46,067 nt of DNA from Microseira wollei NIES-4236 (lineage in GTDB: Bacteria; Cyanobacteriota; Cyanobacteriia; Cyanobacteriales; Aerosakkonemataceae). A program made the position numbers and the translations under genes. The notes beneath the pieces were generated by a model. The model was not told the origin of the DNA, did no database searches, and saw nothing but the letters and a program-made list of their open reading frames with translations. Each line of letters starts with the position of its first letter. The first letter of the stretch is position 1. Positions 35,914 to 45,850 of the stretch are shown in pieces. The stretch is from contig NZ_BLAY01000075.1 of the NCBI RefSeq assembly GCF_020521235.1, positions 1 to 46,067 on the forward strand, read 5' to 3'.

Positions 35914-37008
35914 TTACGACCCAGAAGCCGCCAGTTCAGCCAAGCGTTCCTGCTGGTCTTGACTAATGCAAGCTTGAATAACTGGCTCCAAGTCACCTTC
36001 CAAGACCGTAGCCAGAGTGTAATTCTGATTCAAGCGGTGATCGGTGGCGCGGTTATCTTTATAGTTGTAAGTGCGGATCTTTTCCGAACGGGAACCCGTA
36101 CCGACTTGCATCAGCCGCATCGACCTTACTGCTTCCTGTTGTTCGCGCAGCTTCATTTCATAAAGCTTCGCCCGCAAAATCTGCATCGCCCGTTCTTTGT
36201 TTTGCAGCTGAGAGCGCTCTTCCGTACAGAAAATGCGAATACCCGTCGGTTTGTGGAACAAGTCAGCCGCTGTTTCCACCTTGTTGACGTTTTGTCCGCC
36301 AGCACCGCCGGAACGAGCGGTTTTCATTTCAATATCCTTCGGGTCGATATGCACTTCCACCTCATCGACTTCCGGCATGATCGCCACGGTAGCCGTTGAA
36401 GTGTGAACCCGTCCCCCCGCTTCAGTTACGGGCACGCGCTGCACGCGGTGGACTCCAGCTTCAAATTTCAGCTTGCTGTAAACTTGGTCGCCCTGAATTT
36501 CCAGCACGGCTTCTTTAAAGCCGCCCATCTCAGCTAGCGACTCGCTCATCAGTTTCACTTTCCAACCTTGAGTTTCGGCGTAGCGCGAGTACATCCGCAG
36601 TAAGTCACCCGCCCAGATACTTGCTTCATCCCCACCCGTCCCGGCTCGAATTTCCAACATGATGTTTTTATCATCATTCGGATCGCGGGGCAGAAGTAAG
36701 ATCTTGAGGCGATTTTCTAACTGCTCTACTTTTTCCTCTAGTTCTTTGACTTCCAGCGATGCCATTTCCTGCAACTCCAGGTCCCCATTTGCTTCTTTGA
36801 GGATTTGTTTAGCTCCTACCAGATCGTCGGTGGTTTTTTTCCAATCATCATAAGTATTAACCACTTCTTCCAACGAGGAGCGTGCCTTGGCTACTTTTTG
36901 ATACTCTTGAGGATCGGAAGCGATATCTGGATCGGCTAATTTGCGGTTGAGTTCGTTAAAGGTTAGCTCAACAGATTTAAGTTTATCTAGCAGGTAAGTT
37001 TCAGCCAT
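35914..37008 (-). CDS. prfA: Peptide chain release factor 1
   Basis: A 364-residue RF1 that ends translation at UAA and UAG. The peptidyl-tRNA hydrolysis motif [14 protein letters not shown] is intact. The codon-recognition region shows [19 protein letters not shown], with the PxT tripeptide that marks RF1 rather than the SPF of RF2. Length is normal. It is the last gene of the ribosomal superoperon in this window, after rpmE; a block of GTTGTCAGTT-type repeats (37012-37100) lies between them. Confidence 0.97.
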   Translation of the reverse strand: MAETYLLDKLKSVELTFNELNRKLADPDIASDPQEYQKVAKARSSLEEVVNTYDDWKKTTDDLVGAKQILKEANGDLELQEMASLEVKELEEKVEQLENRLKILLLPRDPNDDKNIMLEIRAGTGGDEASIWAGDLLRMYSRYAETQGWKVKLMSESLAEMGGFKEAVLEIQGDQVYSKLKFEAGVHRVQRVPVTEAGGRVHTSTATVAIMPEVDEVEVHIDPKDIEMKTARSGGAGGQNVNKVETAADLFHKPTGIRIFCTEERSQLQNKERAMQILRAKLYEMKLREQQEAVRSMRLMQVGTGSRSEKIRTYNYKDNRATDHRLNQNYTLATVLEGDLEPVIQACISQDQQERLAELAASGS

Positions 37009-37120
37009 AGTCAGTTGCCAGTTGTCAGTTGTCGTTGGTTAGAGAGCTTTGAAAATAAGTTAAGCGTCGGTTGTCAGTAGAAGACTACGGACAACGGACT
37101 ACAGACAAATGACTATCCCG

Positions 37121-37378
37121 CTACCGTTTCTTTTTGCCGCCAGCACCACCAGCTGGAGATTGGTCGCCACCTTCCAACATGCCGTACTTACGCAGGAAGC
37201 GCTCGACGCGACCTTCGGTGTCGATAATTTTTTGGGTGCCGGTGAAAAAGGGATGGTTACCCGACCACACGTCTACGTGCAGTTCTGGCTGGGTGGAACC
37301 AACGGTCATCACAACTTGACCGTTGCAGTAAACTTTTGCTTCCGGGTACCACTTAGGGTGAATATCAGGTTTTGGCAT
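37121..37378 (-). CDS. rpmE: 50S ribosomal protein L31
   Basis: An 85-residue L31 starting MPKPDIHPKWYPEAKVYCNG. The core DVWSGNHPFFTGTQKIIDTEGRVERF is typical. It has only one Cys, so this is the non-zinc form. The C-terminal tail is rich in Gly and Lys. Confidence 0.95.
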   Translation of the reverse strand: MPKPDIHPKWYPEAKVYCNGQVVMTVGSTQPELHVDVWSGNHPFFTGTQKIIDTEGRVERFLRKYGMLEGGDQSPAGGAGGKKKR

Positions 37379-37399
37379 TTTGTTCGCTCCTCGACAAAT

Positions 37400-37513
37400 T
37401 TTTATGCTTGCTAATTGCTAATTGCTAATTGGTAATTGGTAATTTCAGATTTTAGATTTTAAGAAAGCTCTCCAGCTTAAATCTGCCATCTGCAATCTCC
37501 AATCTGAAATCAC
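37400..37513. repeat. Mixed heptad repeats between rpsI and rpmE
   Basis: GCTAATT and GGTAATT units are followed by CAGATTTTAGATTTTAAG and, in the other orientation, CTTAAATCTGCCATCTGCAATC. The two parts can pair into a hairpin that might attenuate rpmE-prfA transcription. Confidence 0.7.
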
Positions 37514-37527
37514 CCGTATACCATATT

Positions 37528-37941
37528 TTAACGCTTAGAGTACTGAGGTGCTTTGCGAGCTTTATGCAAGCCGTATTTCTTGCGCTCTTTCGCCCGTGGG
37601 TCGCGGGTGAGATAGCCTTCGGTTTTGAGCGGCTTGCGGTTTTCTGGGTCTAATTGACACAAAGCTCTAGCCACGCCCAAGCGAATGGCATCTGCCTGAC
37701 CTGAGACGCCGCCACCGTGGGCGTTGACGAGGACATCGTATTCATTTTCCAGTCCCAAGGTTTCCAAAGGGGCTTTGGCGAGGGACAGAAAGGCGGTGTT
37801 GAACTGGAGGTATAGATCCCCTGGTTTTCCGTTGACTGTCATTTGACCGCTACCGGGCACTAGGCGCACGCGGGCTACGGCTGATTTGCGACGCCCGGTG
37901 CCCCAGTACATGACGCGATCGCTTGCTTCTGTTGCTTGCAT
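37528..37941 (-). CDS. rpsI: 30S ribosomal protein S9
   Basis: A 137-residue S9 with [19 protein letters not shown] and the conserved basic end [17 protein letters not shown] that reaches the P-site tRNA. Its ATG overlaps the rplM stop (TAATG), indicating translational coupling. Confidence 0.97.
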   Translation of the reverse strand: MQATEASDRVMYWGTGRRKSAVARVRLVPGSGQMTVNGKPGDLYLQFNTAFLSLAKAPLETLGLENEYDVLVNAHGGGVSGQADAIRLGVARALCQLDPENRKPLKTEGYLTRDPRAKERKKYGLHKARKAPQYSKR

Positions 37942-38393
37942 TATCCTTCTCCTGGAATCGTGTTAATTTTCAATGCTTGGGGTTTTTGAGCAGCGTGGGG
38001 ATGGTCTGGCCCAGCGTATACTTTCAGCTTGGTAAACAAGCTGCGACCGAGGGAATTTTTTGGCAGCATCCCGCGCACGGCGTGTTCGACTATCCGTTCT
38101 GGTATGCGTGCTTGCAATTGAGCAAAAGTTTCGGTTTTCATACCCCCCGGTCTTTGGGAAGTGCGCCAATAAATTTTTTGGGAACGTTTTTTCCCAGTGA
38201 CCATTACTTTCTCGGCGTTAACAACGATCACGAAATCCCCCGTATCCATATGGGGAGTATAAGTCGGCTTGTTTTTCCCCCGCAAGATCGCGGCTATTTC
38301 GCTAGCCAGACGCCCCAATCTTTGATTGGCAGCATCTACAACGTACCACTGTTGCTCGAGGGTATCTTTACTAGGGAGGTAGGTTTTGTTCAT
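37941..38393 (-). CDS. rplM: 50S ribosomal protein L13
   Basis: A 150-residue L13 with [33 protein letters not shown] and the [10 protein letters not shown]-type block ([14 protein letters not shown]). It is paired with rpsI by a one-base overlap, as in most bacteria. Confidence 0.97.
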   Translation of the reverse strand: MNKTYLPSKDTLEQQWYVVDAANQRLGRLASEIAAILRGKNKPTYTPHMDTGDFVIVVNAEKVMVTGKKRSQKIYWRTSQRPGGMKTETFAQLQARIPERIVEHAVRGMLPKNSLGRSLFTKLKVYAGPDHPHAAQKPQALKINTIPGEG

Positions 38394-38406
38394 CGTTTTC
38401 TCTTGA

Positions 38407-38513
38407 TAGTGGTTGGTAATTGGTAATTGGTAATTGGTAATTGCTACCCAGTACCTATTACCGACTATTTATTACCCATTAGCTATTAGCCATTAGCTAT
38501 TAGCCATTAGCAA
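38407..38513. repeat. GGTAATT and TTAGCCA repeats between truA and rplM
   Basis: GGTAATTGGTAATT units, then ATTACCGACTATTTATTACC and several ATTAGCTATTAGCC units, fill the gap. They reach the last codon of truA. Confidence 0.8.
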
Positions 38514-39331
38514 AAAACAAATTTGGGCTGGTTGTCAAACCAGATTTCTTTGGCAAATGGAAATTCCGGATAGCCGACCCGCAACAGGCACAAGCCTTGT
38601 GGTGGGGCTGCATACTTGACTTCAGACCGCTTTTGGTGTACCCAGAGCGAGGTAAAATTTGACTCTGAGCGATCGCCTCGACCCACCTGAACTAGCAACC
38701 CCACGAGTAGTCGCACCATGCCATACAAAAATCCATCGGCTTGAATTTCGATATGAATCAATGGCCCCCTGCGGTAACACTCCACTTCCTGCACTTGTAC
38801 TTTGGAATGAGAGCGACCAGAATTGGCGCGATGAAAGGCAGCCAAATCGTGGTGACCGATGAGTGGGTTAAGTGCCGCTTGCATCAGCGATTCGTCGAGC
38901 GGGGCATAATAATAATGCCAAGCAAAGGGTCGCAGGAACAAGTTCGGTTGCAGGTCTGTATAGATCGTATAGCGATAGCGCCGCCAGCTGGCACTAAAGC
39001 GGGCGTGCCAGTGAGAATCTACGGCAGCAGATGCCAGAATTAATATATCTTTCGGCAGTTGAGTATTGAGGATGGCGGCCCACTTGTCGGCAGGGATGGA
39101 ACTGTTGTGGTCAAAATGAGCCACTTGGGCGGCGGCGTGAACTCCAGCATCGGTTCGACCGGCGCCGTGCAGGGTTACATGTTGATTGAGGATGGCAGAA
39201 AGTACTTTTTCTATTTCCTCTTGTACAGTGCGATCGCTCTTTTGCCGTTGCCATCCATGAAAATGAGTGCCCAGGTATTGAATTACCAGGGCGACTCGCT
39301 GCTTGGCTGTGATCTGCTGTCCGTTGTCCAT
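38507..39331 (-). CDS. truA: tRNA pseudouridine(38-40) synthase TruA
   Basis: A 274-residue TruA that modifies U38-U40 in the anticodon arm of tRNAs. The catalytic Asp lies in GAGRTDAGVHA. Other family blocks are IQYLGTHFHGWQRQ, FSASWRRYRYTI and DGFLYGMVRLLVG. I chose the ATG at 39331 (MDNGQQITAKQRVAL) because the 21 codons upstream are repeat DNA. Its place between rplQ and rplM is usual for cyanobacteria. Confidence 0.95.
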   Translation of the reverse strand: MDNGQQITAKQRVALVIQYLGTHFHGWQRQKSDRTVQEEIEKVLSAILNQHVTLHGAGRTDAGVHAAAQVAHFDHNSSIPADKWAAILNTQLPKDILILASAAVDSHWHARFSASWRRYRYTIYTDLQPNLFLRPFAWHYYYAPLDESLMQAALNPLIGHHDLAAFHRANSGRSHSKVQVQEVECYRRGPLIHIEIQADGFLYGMVRLLVGLLVQVGRGDRSESNFTSLWVHQKRSEVKYAAPPQGLCLLRVGYPEFPFAKEIWFDNQPKFVFC

Positions 39332-39337
39332 TTTGTT

Positions 39338-39428
39338 GCCAATTGGTAATTGGTAAAAAGGCGATCGCGTAATTCCCATTACCCTCGTTCCCACGGCTTT
39401 GCCTGGGAACGCGATTACCCATTACCAA
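39338..39428. repeat. GGTAATT units and CCTCGTTCCCA...TGGGAACG hairpin
   Basis: The gap between rplQ and truA holds GGTAATT units, a GCGATCGC site, and one copy (39383-39411) of the hairpin repeat that also occurs at 25961-25992 and, in frame, within the two multi-PAS kinases. Confidence 0.85.
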
Positions 39429-39433
39429 TCACC

Positions 39434-39796
39434 TCAAACCAGTTCAATAATTGCCATTTCGGCATTATCGCCCCGGCGACGGACGGTTCGCAGGATGCGG
39501 GTATAGCCGCCAGCGCGATTGCCATAGCGAGCTTTTGCTCCACTTTCTCCTTCATCAAACAGCGCGTGGACGAGATCTTTATCGTAGATATAGCCCAACG
39601 CTTGTCTGCGCGCTGCCAAAGAGCCATCCTTGGCTAAACCGATCATTTTTTCGGCCTCAGACCTCACTGCCTTGGCTCGTACTTTTGTGGTTTCGATCCT
39701 ACCGTGGCGCAGCAGTTGGGTTGTCAGCGCTCTTAAGAGCGCCCGACGCTGGTCTGCTGGCTTACCAAGTTGAGGAACGCGACAACGGTGACGCAT
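39434..39796 (-). CDS. rplQ: 50S ribosomal protein L17
   Basis: A 120-residue L17 with [36 protein letters not shown] and [20 protein letters not shown]. It directly follows rpoA as in most bacteria. Confidence 0.97.
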   Translation of the reverse strand: MRHRCRVPQLGKPADQRRALLRALTTQLLRHGRIETTKVRAKAVRSEAEKMIGLAKDGSLAARRQALGYIYDKDLVHALFDEGESGAKARYGNRAGGYTRILRTVRRRGDNAEMAIIELV

Positions 39797-39807
39797 AGTG
39801 ATTGTTA

Positions 39808-39898
39808 GTTAGTAATTGGTAATGGGTAATCGGTGATTGGTAATTGGTAATGGGTAATCGGTCATTGGTTTTCTTTACCATTACCAATTACCCATTAG
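39808..39898. repeat. GGTAATGGGTAATCGG repeats between rpoA and rplQ
   Basis: Alternating GGTAATT, GGTAATG and GGTCATT heptads followed by complementary ATTACCA units form a potential hairpin within the operon. Confidence 0.8.
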
Positions 39899-39901
39899 CA
39901 A

Positions 39902-40855
39902 TTAGCCATTAGGTTTTGCTGCTTTTTCCTGCGGCAAGGTAATTCCTAAGTGTCGCTGTAGGGCTTCACTCACTTCTTCTGCCGACTTTTGACCAAAGTT
40001 TTTGATTTCCAGTAAGTCTTCGTAGGTGTAACCCAGCAAATCTGCTACTGTGTTAATCTGAGCCCGTTTCAGGCAGTTATAAGCCCGCACCGAGAGTTGC
40101 AATTCCTCAATCGGAATTTGAGGCTCTACATCCCCGGAATCATCTATTTCTGGAGGGATGGTCTTGATGTCTTTGAGTGGGTTGAACAGATCTACCAAGA
40201 TATTCGCTGCCTGGGAGAGTGCTTCTTCGGGTGACATGCTGCCATTTGTCCAGATTTCCATCAGCAGCCGGTCTTTTTCCCGATCGCCATCGCCGCGAAT
40301 TTCTTCAACGCTGTAGTTGACTTTCCGCACCGGCATAAAAACCGCGTCGATCTGGAGAAAGTCCAAGGCTGTGGCTTCGTCGTGACCCCGATCTACGGAG
40401 CGATATCCCTTCCCGGTTTCTAGCCGGAATTCCATTTCCAGTTTGGCTCCTTGTGCCAAGGTGGCGACGTACTGCGCCGGATCGACCACCTGTACCTCAG
40501 AAGACATGTTAAACTGCCCCGCCATAACGATTACAGGGCCGTTGTTTGCCGTGACTTCTAACCGACCAATCTGGGGTTGGGAGGTATAGCTTTTGAAAAC
40601 TATTTCTTTCATGTTGAGCAGGATTTCCAGCACATCCTCCCGCACTCCCGGAATTGTGGCAAATTCGTGATTCACACCGGCAATGCGAACCGCCGTGACT
40701 GCACATCCTTCCAGGTTAGATAGCAGCACCCGCCTCAAAGCGTTGCCAACGGTTGTCCCTTGACCTCTTTCTAGCGGCTCGATTACAAATTTGCTGTATT
40801 GACCTCGATTTTTCTCAGTGCTAGACTCGACACATTCAATTTGAAATTGCGCCAC
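39902..40855 (-). CDS. rpoA: RNA polymerase subunit alpha
   Basis: A 317-residue alpha subunit. The N-terminal assembly domain shows VIEPLERGQGTTVGNALRRVLLSNLEG. The C-terminal domain, which binds UP elements and activators, shows ELQLSVRAYNCLKRAQINTV and DLLEIKNFGQKSAEEV. Length is usual for cyanobacteria. Confidence 0.97.
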   Translation of the reverse strand: MAQFQIECVESSTEKNRGQYSKFVIEPLERGQGTTVGNALRRVLLSNLEGCAVTAVRIAGVNHEFATIPGVREDVLEILLNMKEIVFKSYTSQPQIGRLEVTANNGPVIVMAGQFNMSSEVQVVDPAQYVATLAQGAKLEMEFRLETGKGYRSVDRGHDEATALDFLQIDAVFMPVRKVNYSVEEIRGDGDREKDRLLMEIWTNGSMSPEEALSQAANILVDLFNPLKDIKTIPPEIDDSGDVEPQIPIEELQLSVRAYNCLKRAQINTVADLLGYTYEDLLEIKNFGQKSAEEVSEALQRHLGITLPQEKAAKPNG

Positions 40856-40865
40856 AGAGCGATCC

Positions 40866-41038
40866 CCCTACCCTTTGTGGATTTTGGATTTTGGATGAGC
40901 GGATTTTAGATTCATCTGGTTGCACCCCCGAGCGGATGAAACGATTTTGGATTCAAGAAATAACCCCAATATTGCTTTGGTTTTTTGTTTTTGTCCGGTT
41001 AACTTCAATCCAAAATCTAAAACCTAAAATCTAAAATC
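40866..41038. repeat. GGATTTT and AATCTAA repeats between rpsK and rpoA
   Basis: GGATTTTGGATTTTGGAT units lie at the rpoA side and CCAAAATCTAAAACCTAAAATC at the rpsK side. The two blocks are complementary and could fold back. No gene is visible. Confidence 0.75.
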
Positions 41039-41040
41039 TT

Positions 41041-41436
41041 CTAAACGCGACGCCGCTTAGGTGGGCGACAGCCGTTGTGGGGAATGGGAGTAATGTCCCG
41101 AATTAGAGTAATTTCCAATCCAGTACCCTGAAGCGCTCGAATCGCGGTTTCGCGGCCTGCTCCCGGCCCGCTGACCATTACTTCTATCTGCCGCATTCCG
41201 GAGTCCATCGCTCTGCGAGCTGCTCCTTCGGCAGCCGTTTGCGCTGCAAAGGGCGTTCCTTTTTTGGCGCCCTTGAAGCCGCTAGACCCGGCAGAAGCCC
41301 AGGAGATTACATCCCCATTTTGATCGGAAATTGTGACTATGGTGTTGTTGAAGGTTGATTGGATGTAGGCTATCCCGTTGGGTACGTTCCGCTTTTGCTT
41401 CTTGGCACCAGTTTTTTTGGTTACTTGTCGCGCCAT
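41041..41436 (-). CDS. rpsK: 30S ribosomal protein S11
   Basis: A 131-residue S11 with [39 protein letters not shown] and the basic end [11 protein letters not shown]. Confidence 0.97.
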   Translation of the reverse strand: MARQVTKKTGAKKQKRNVPNGIAYIQSTFNNTIVTISDQNGDVISWASAGSSGFKGAKKGTPFAAQTAAEGAARRAMDSGMRQIEVMVSGPGAGRETAIRALQGTGLEITLIRDITPIPHNGCRPPKRRRV

Positions 41437-41519
41437 ATCGGTTTATCTGCTTCGGTTTTAACTTGCTTGCTAGTTGTAGTTTGTTCCGCCCAACCTTATT
41501 CCAGGCGAAAATCTTACGG

Positions 41520-41903
41520 TTATTTCTTAGCTGCTGGCTTTTTCTTGCCTGCAACGGTTTGCCTTCTACCCCGACGGGTTCTGGCGTTGGTGCGGGTTCT
41601 TTGACCTCGAACGGGTAAGCCCAAGCGATGACGCCGTCCCCGATAGGTTCCGATGTCGATCAGGCGCTTGATATTCATCGCTTCCCAACGTCTCAAGTCA
41701 CCTTCAACTTGATAGTCGCTTTCTACGGTCGCTCTCAAGGCTGCGACTTCGGCATCTGATAGATCCTTGACGCGGGTGTCTGGATTGATGCCCGTTGTCG
41801 CTAAAATTTCTTTAGACCGGGATAGCCCAATTCCGTAAATGTAGGTCAGACCAATTTCGACGCGCTTATCGCGCGGAAGGTCTACACCGGCAATCCTTGC
41901 CAC
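41520..41903 (-). CDS. rpsM: 30S ribosomal protein S13
   Basis: A 127-residue S13 with [34 protein letters not shown] and the C-terminal [18 protein letters not shown] segment that contacts P-site tRNA. Confidence 0.97.
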   Translation of the reverse strand: MARIAGVDLPRDKRVEIGLTYIYGIGLSRSKEILATTGINPDTRVKDLSDAEVAALRATVESDYQVEGDLRRWEAMNIKRLIDIGTYRGRRHRLGLPVRGQRTRTNARTRRGRRQTVAGKKKPAAKK

Positions 41904-41935
41904 GCTTTTTTCTCCCTTATTTTGCCTTTGTTTCT

Positions 41936-42110
41936 ATTGACACTCCCCGCGCCTATTGCTACGGGGATTATTAAGACCTCACAGCCTTAATATCCTTATT
42001 TCTCAGGTTCCTGTTGCTCTCACCACTGTTGCCACCAGGGCGTGGTGATATGTCCTGACATTGTTTTGGGCGTTCGTGGATTCCCCACGTACCATTTCTC
42101 CTGCTAGAAA
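41936..42110 (-). mobile_element. Possible IS200/IS605 right-end remnant between rpmJ and rpsM
   Basis: On the minus strand the segment ends with GTGAGGTCTTAATAATCCCC, a short hairpin (CCCCG at 41962-41966 pairing with CGGGG at 41945-41949 in minus-strand sense) and GGGGAGTGTCAAT. This layout resembles right ends of IS200/IS605 tnpB elements. About 130 bp upstream could be the decayed tnpB 3' end, but no convincing frame remains. The identification rests on remembered end patterns only. Confidence 0.42.
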
Positions 42111-42166
42111 ATAGCTGAATTTACGCGGGTATACAACAGTACATTACATTACAGTGAATCCAGGTT

Positions 42167-42280
42167 CTACCCTTGGCGTTGCTTGTGCTTTGGGTTAGAA
42201 CAGATCACCATCACTCGACCTCGCCGCCGAATGACGCGGCATTTTTCACAAATTTTCTTGACAGATGCTCGAACTTTCAT
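42167..42280 (-). CDS. rpmJ: 50S ribosomal protein L36
   Basis: A 37-codon gene starting [20 protein letters not shown] and ending NPKHKQRQG. The zinc ligands C11, C14, C27 and H32 are present. Its small size and place between infA and rpsM are standard for this operon. Confidence 0.97.
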   Translation of the reverse strand: MKVRASVKKICEKCRVIRRRGRVMVICSNPKHKQRQG

Positions 42281-42308
42281 GCCTACTGGGCTGCGCTACA
42301 AACTAAAC

Positions 42309-42337
42309 ATTATATCATTTTTAGTTTTTTTTGTAAG
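42309..42337 (-). promoter_or_regulatory. Candidate promoter for rpmJ and downstream genes
   Basis: On the minus strand a perfect TATAAT (42309-42314) follows CTTACA (42332-42337) with a 17-bp A-rich spacer. It lies 29 bp upstream of the rpmJ ATG, so it could give rpmJ-rpsM-rpsK-rpoA separate transcription from the upstream superoperon. Confidence 0.5.
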
Positions 42338-42395
42338 CTAAAAACGTAGCACGAATCGGAATTTTATTTCTTCTTTAGAAATGTTTCGTGCGGGC

Positions 42396-42620
42396 TTATT
42401 TCTTACGCAGGCGGTAAGTAATTCTGCCTTTGCTCAGGTCGTAGGGCGTCAGCTCGACTTTGACGCGATCGCCCGGTAATATTTTGATGTAATTCCGGCG
42501 GATCTTGCCGGAGATATGCGCCAAAACGTTGAAGCCGTTATCCAGGTCTACGCGAAACATGGCATTCGGTAGGGATTCTGTTACCGTGCCTTCCATTTCA
42601 ATCAAATCTTGTTTAGACAA
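42396..42620 (-). CDS. infA: Translation initiation factor IF-1
   Basis: A 74-residue IF-1 (single S1/OB fold) that binds the ribosomal A site during initiation. [20 protein letters not shown] and [19 protein letters not shown] are typical. Confidence 0.97.
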   Translation of the reverse strand: MSKQDLIEMEGTVTESLPNAMFRVDLDNGFNVLAHISGKIRRNYIKILPGDRVKVELTPYDLSKGRITYRLRKK

Positions 42621-42842
42621 TGTATTTTTTCCTCAACTCGGTGGGTGGTGCTTGCCAGGGTTATTGGTTTTTCACCCCAGCCTGTTAAAAGGCATCTGAA
42701 TCAAAGCTCAGACACCCTTAACAGATTTTATCAAATTGTGCGACAAAAAGGGTGAAACGGCTCTTGACTTTTACCCTATTTCAACCATCGGATGGAATTA
42801 TTTTGCGATTGGGGCAAGGATAATCCACCGGGCAAGTTGAGT

Positions 42843-43409
42843 TTATAGATCGATGGCGTCCTTGAGTTGTTCGGTGACTTCCGACATTGAGCGATCCCCA
42901 TTGACAGCGGTAAGCTTCATTCGTTGGCGATAAAAATCGATCAGGGGTTCGGTTTGTTCGCGATAGACTTCTAGACGACGGCGAATCACTTCTTCGGTAT
43001 CATCGGCACGGCCTTCTTTTTTGGCGCGTCCCAACAGGCGGGCGATCAAAACTTCATCTGGCACTTCCAGACTGAGGACGCGATCGCATTCTTGATGCAT
43101 ATCCAACAGCAAAGCTTCCAAAAAACCCGCTTGAGTACAATTCCGAGGAAAGCCATCGAGTATCCAACCTTGGGCGGCATCGCTTTGAGACAGGCGATCG
43201 CGCATCATATCTAAAATCAAGCTATCCGGAACCAACTCGCCTTTTTCCTGGTACGACTTGGCTTTTTGACCCAAAGGCGTGCCTTTTGCTACCTCATTGC
43301 GTAAAATATCCCCTGTCGAAATATGAGGAATTTGGCAAATTTCGGCTAAAATCTTGGCTTGAGTTCCTTTTCCTGCTCCTGGCGGCCCCAAAAAAATCAA
43401 TCGCGTCAC
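42843..43409 (-). CDS. adk: Adenylate kinase
   Basis: A 188-residue adenylate kinase (ATP + AMP to 2 ADP). P-loop [14 protein letters not shown] at about 5-18, AMP-binding [15 protein letters not shown], and [15 protein letters not shown]. The LID is short ([11 protein letters not shown]), so this is the short, zinc-free type. Its ATG overlaps the secY stop by four bases (ATGA). Confidence 0.97.
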   Translation of the reverse strand: MTRLIFLGPPGAGKGTQAKILAEICQIPHISTGDILRNEVAKGTPLGQKAKSYQEKGELVPDSLILDMMRDRLSQSDAAQGWILDGFPRNCTQAGFLEALLLDMHQECDRVLSLEVPDEVLIARLLGRAKKEGRADDTEEVIRRRLEVYREQTEPLIDFYRQRMKLTAVNGDRSMSEVTEQLKDAIDL

Positions 43410-44704
43410 TCTTGTTTCACCATTCCTTCGTATCGCTGGGAAATCACGTATGTTTGAATTTGTTTTGCTGTATCAATGGCCACACCAACCAAAATCAATA
43501 GAGAAGTTGCCCCTATCCCTTGAAAGGTTCTGATATTAGTGGCGCTTTCAACAGCAGTAGGTATGATAGCCACTGCTCCCAAAAAGATTGCTCCCAAGAA
43601 GGTCAAGCGATTCAACACCCGCTCTACATACTCGCTGGTGGTGCGACCGGGACGAATGCCGGGAATGCTAGAACCCATCTTTTTCAGATTTTGCGCCAAA
43701 TCGACCGGGTTAACGATCAAAGAGGCGTAGAAATAACTGAAAAAGACGATAAACAGCAGATAAAACACGACGTGCAGTGCCGTTCCCGGAGCCAATAAAT
43801 TGGCAATTTGAATCACAGTTGGATTGGGAAATACCTGAGCCAGAGACGTGGGAATAATCAAGACAGCCGAAGCAAAAATAATCGGCATTACGCCGCCTTG
43901 ATTTAACCGCAAAGGTAAATAGCTATTTTTTTCCAGAAAAACCTTCCGTCCCACCTGCCGACGTGCCGAAATAATCGGGATGCGGCGAGCGCCTTCTTGG
44001 ACGAAAACGATGCCAACAATTGTCACCAGGAACACGACCAGCAGGATGATGATTTTACCTACCTGTTCCCTGCCACCACTTTCAGCCAACCTGATCGTGT
44101 CCCCCAAAGATTTAGGTAAAGCCGACACAATGTTGAGGAAAATCAACAACGATGCCCCGTTACCGACACCCCGTTCGGTAATCAATTCCGACACCCACAT
44201 GACAAACATCGACCCTGCCGTCAGCGCCAATGTTGTCTTGACGACGAACAAAAATCCCGGCTCTTGTGCGTAGGGGGCAATTAAGCGAGCGGAAATGAAT
44301 GTACTTTGCAGAAATCCCCATCCCAAAGCCACATAGCGGGTAATCTGAGAAATCTTCCGCCGTCCGGCTTCGCCCTCATTTTTCTGTAAGTTTTCTAAAC
44401 TGGGGATGGCTTGTGTCAGCAGTTGGACGATAATCGAAGCATTAATGTAGGGCAAAATTCCCAGAGCAAAAATGCCCAAGGTGAGGAAGCCGCCGGTGAA
44501 AATGTCCAAAAATCCAATTAACGGATTATTTTGCAGGCTTGCAGCAAAGGCGGCTCGATCAATTCCTGGCATTGGCAGGAAAACGCCCAGGCGTACCAAA
44601 ACGAGCAGCCCAATGGTGACAAGCAGCCGACTTCTCAGTCCAGCTGCTTGAGCCATCTGCATAAAGGTTTCCTGAGCTGTTGGGGCTTTATTTTGACTAA
44701 CCAT
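43406..44704 (-). CDS. secY: Protein translocase subunit SecY
   Basis: A 432-residue channel subunit of the Sec translocon with about ten membrane helices. The plug region follows [10 protein letters not shown]. Other conserved blocks are [22 protein letters not shown]-type loop sequence and the cytoplasmic [13 protein letters not shown] loop that contacts SecA or the ribosome. It lies between rplO and adk. Confidence 0.97.
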   Translation of the reverse strand: MVSQNKAPTAQETFMQMAQAAGLRSRLLVTIGLLVLVRLGVFLPMPGIDRAAFAASLQNNPLIGFLDIFTGGFLTLGIFALGILPYINASIIVQLLTQAIPSLENLQKNEGEAGRRKISQITRYVALGWGFLQSTFISARLIAPYAQEPGFLFVVKTTLALTAGSMFVMWVSELITERGVGNGASLLIFLNIVSALPKSLGDTIRLAESGGREQVGKIIILLVVFLVTIVGIVFVQEGARRIPIISARRQVGRKVFLEKNSYLPLRLNQGGVMPIIFASAVLIIPTSLAQVFPNPTVIQIANLLAPGTALHVVFYLLFIVFFSYFYASLIVNPVDLAQNLKKMGSSIPGIRPGRTTSEYVERVLNRLTFLGAIFLGAVAIIPTAVESATNIRTFQGIGATSLLILVGVAIDTAKQIQTYVISQRYEGMVKQE

Positions 44705-44755
44705 ATAAAAGGGACCTCTACGCGATCTGGGCCACTATCTGCAGCACAAAAAGCC

Positions 44756-45217
44756 CTAACCCTTAGCCTTCTTCTCGATGATTTCGCAAGTTCCGCCAGC
44801 CGCTTCGATTTTGCTGCGAGCGCCTGCCGTAAATGCTGCTGCTTTTATGTTTAGGGGTACAGAGAGTTCTCCATCTCCCAAAATTTTCAGCGGACCGTCA
44901 TTGGTTGTGACAATGCCAGCTGCGATCAAAGAGTCCAGGGTTACTTCTGTATTAGCAGGGAGTGATGCCAGCTTACTGACATTGATCGTAGTGTATTCGC
45001 GACGATTAATGACAGTAAAGTGCTTTAACTTGGGGATGCGCTTGTATAGGGGCTGTTGACCACCTTCAAAACCGGGTCTAGTACTGCCACCGGAACGAGC
45101 TTTTTGACCCCTCATCCCTTTACCGGCGCTGGCGCCTTGTCCGGCGGAAACTCCCCTACCTAGTCGGCGGGGGCGTTTTTTAGAGCCAGCCTTTGGCACG
45201 GCATCGTTTAGTCTCAT
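44756..45217 (-). CDS. rplO: 50S ribosomal protein L15
   Basis: A 153-residue L15 with the basic, Gly-rich start [20 protein letters not shown], the [19 protein letters not shown] block and a standard C-terminal domain. Confidence 0.96.
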   Translation of the reverse strand: MRLNDAVPKAGSKKRPRRLGRGVSAGQGASAGKGMRGQKARSGGSTRPGFEGGQQPLYKRIPKLKHFTVINRREYTTINVSKLASLPANTEVTLDSLIAAGIVTTNDGPLKILGDGELSVPLNIKAAAFTAGARSKIEAAGGTCEIIEKKAKG

Positions 45218-45271
45218 ATTTTTGTTTGTCCTTGTTATATCGTGCAGATTAGATCAACCCGCCCACATCAG

Positions 45272-45838
45272 TTACGATTGAGGGCGGCTAACTGCTGGCT
45301 GAGCATAGAGATTTTCCACGGGGATACCGCGATCGCTGGCAACATCAGCAAAGGTTCTCAGGGTTTCTAGGGCGTTGATCGTCGCTCTAGCGTTATTGAG
45401 CGGGTTATTTGAACCCAACTGTTTGGCTAATATGTTGCGCACCCCAGCCAGTTCTAAAACCGTGCGGACGGCACCGCCTGCAATTACCCCCGTACCTGGG
45501 GCGGCGGGTCGCATCATCACCGCAGCGCCACCGCCGCTGCCTTTGGCTGGATGGGGAATCGAGTTGGCCTTAGTCAGGGGCACATCAACCAGGTGTTTTT
45601 TGCCGTCGGCGACGCCTTTTCTCACCGCACCGATGACGTCGCTGGCTTTACCAACACCGACGCCTACTTGTCCGCGTTCGTTACCGACGACGACAATAGC
45701 GCGGAAGCTGAGTTTTTTACCGCCTTTAACGACTTTGCTTACCCGACGAATTTGGATAACTCGCTCTTGCCAGGCGGATGTTTCTTTTTCCCTTGTACGG
45801 CTGCTGGCTTTTTTACGACGTTCTCGTTGTTCTGCCAT
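45272..45838 (-). CDS. rpsE: 30S ribosomal protein S5
   Basis: A 188-residue S5 with [36 protein letters not shown] and [16 protein letters not shown] charged N-terminal stretch makes it slightly longer than many bacterial S5 proteins. Confidence 0.96.
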   Translation of the reverse strand: MAEQRERRKKASSRTREKETSAWQERVIQIRRVSKVVKGGKKLSFRAIVVVGNERGQVGVGVGKASDVIGAVRKGVADGKKHLVDVPLTKANSIPHPAKGSGGGAAVMMRPAAPGTGVIAGGAVRTVLELAGVRNILAKQLGSNNPLNNARATINALETLRTFADVASDRGIPVENLYAQPAVSRPQS

Positions 45839-45850
45839 AGTTTTTCCTTT

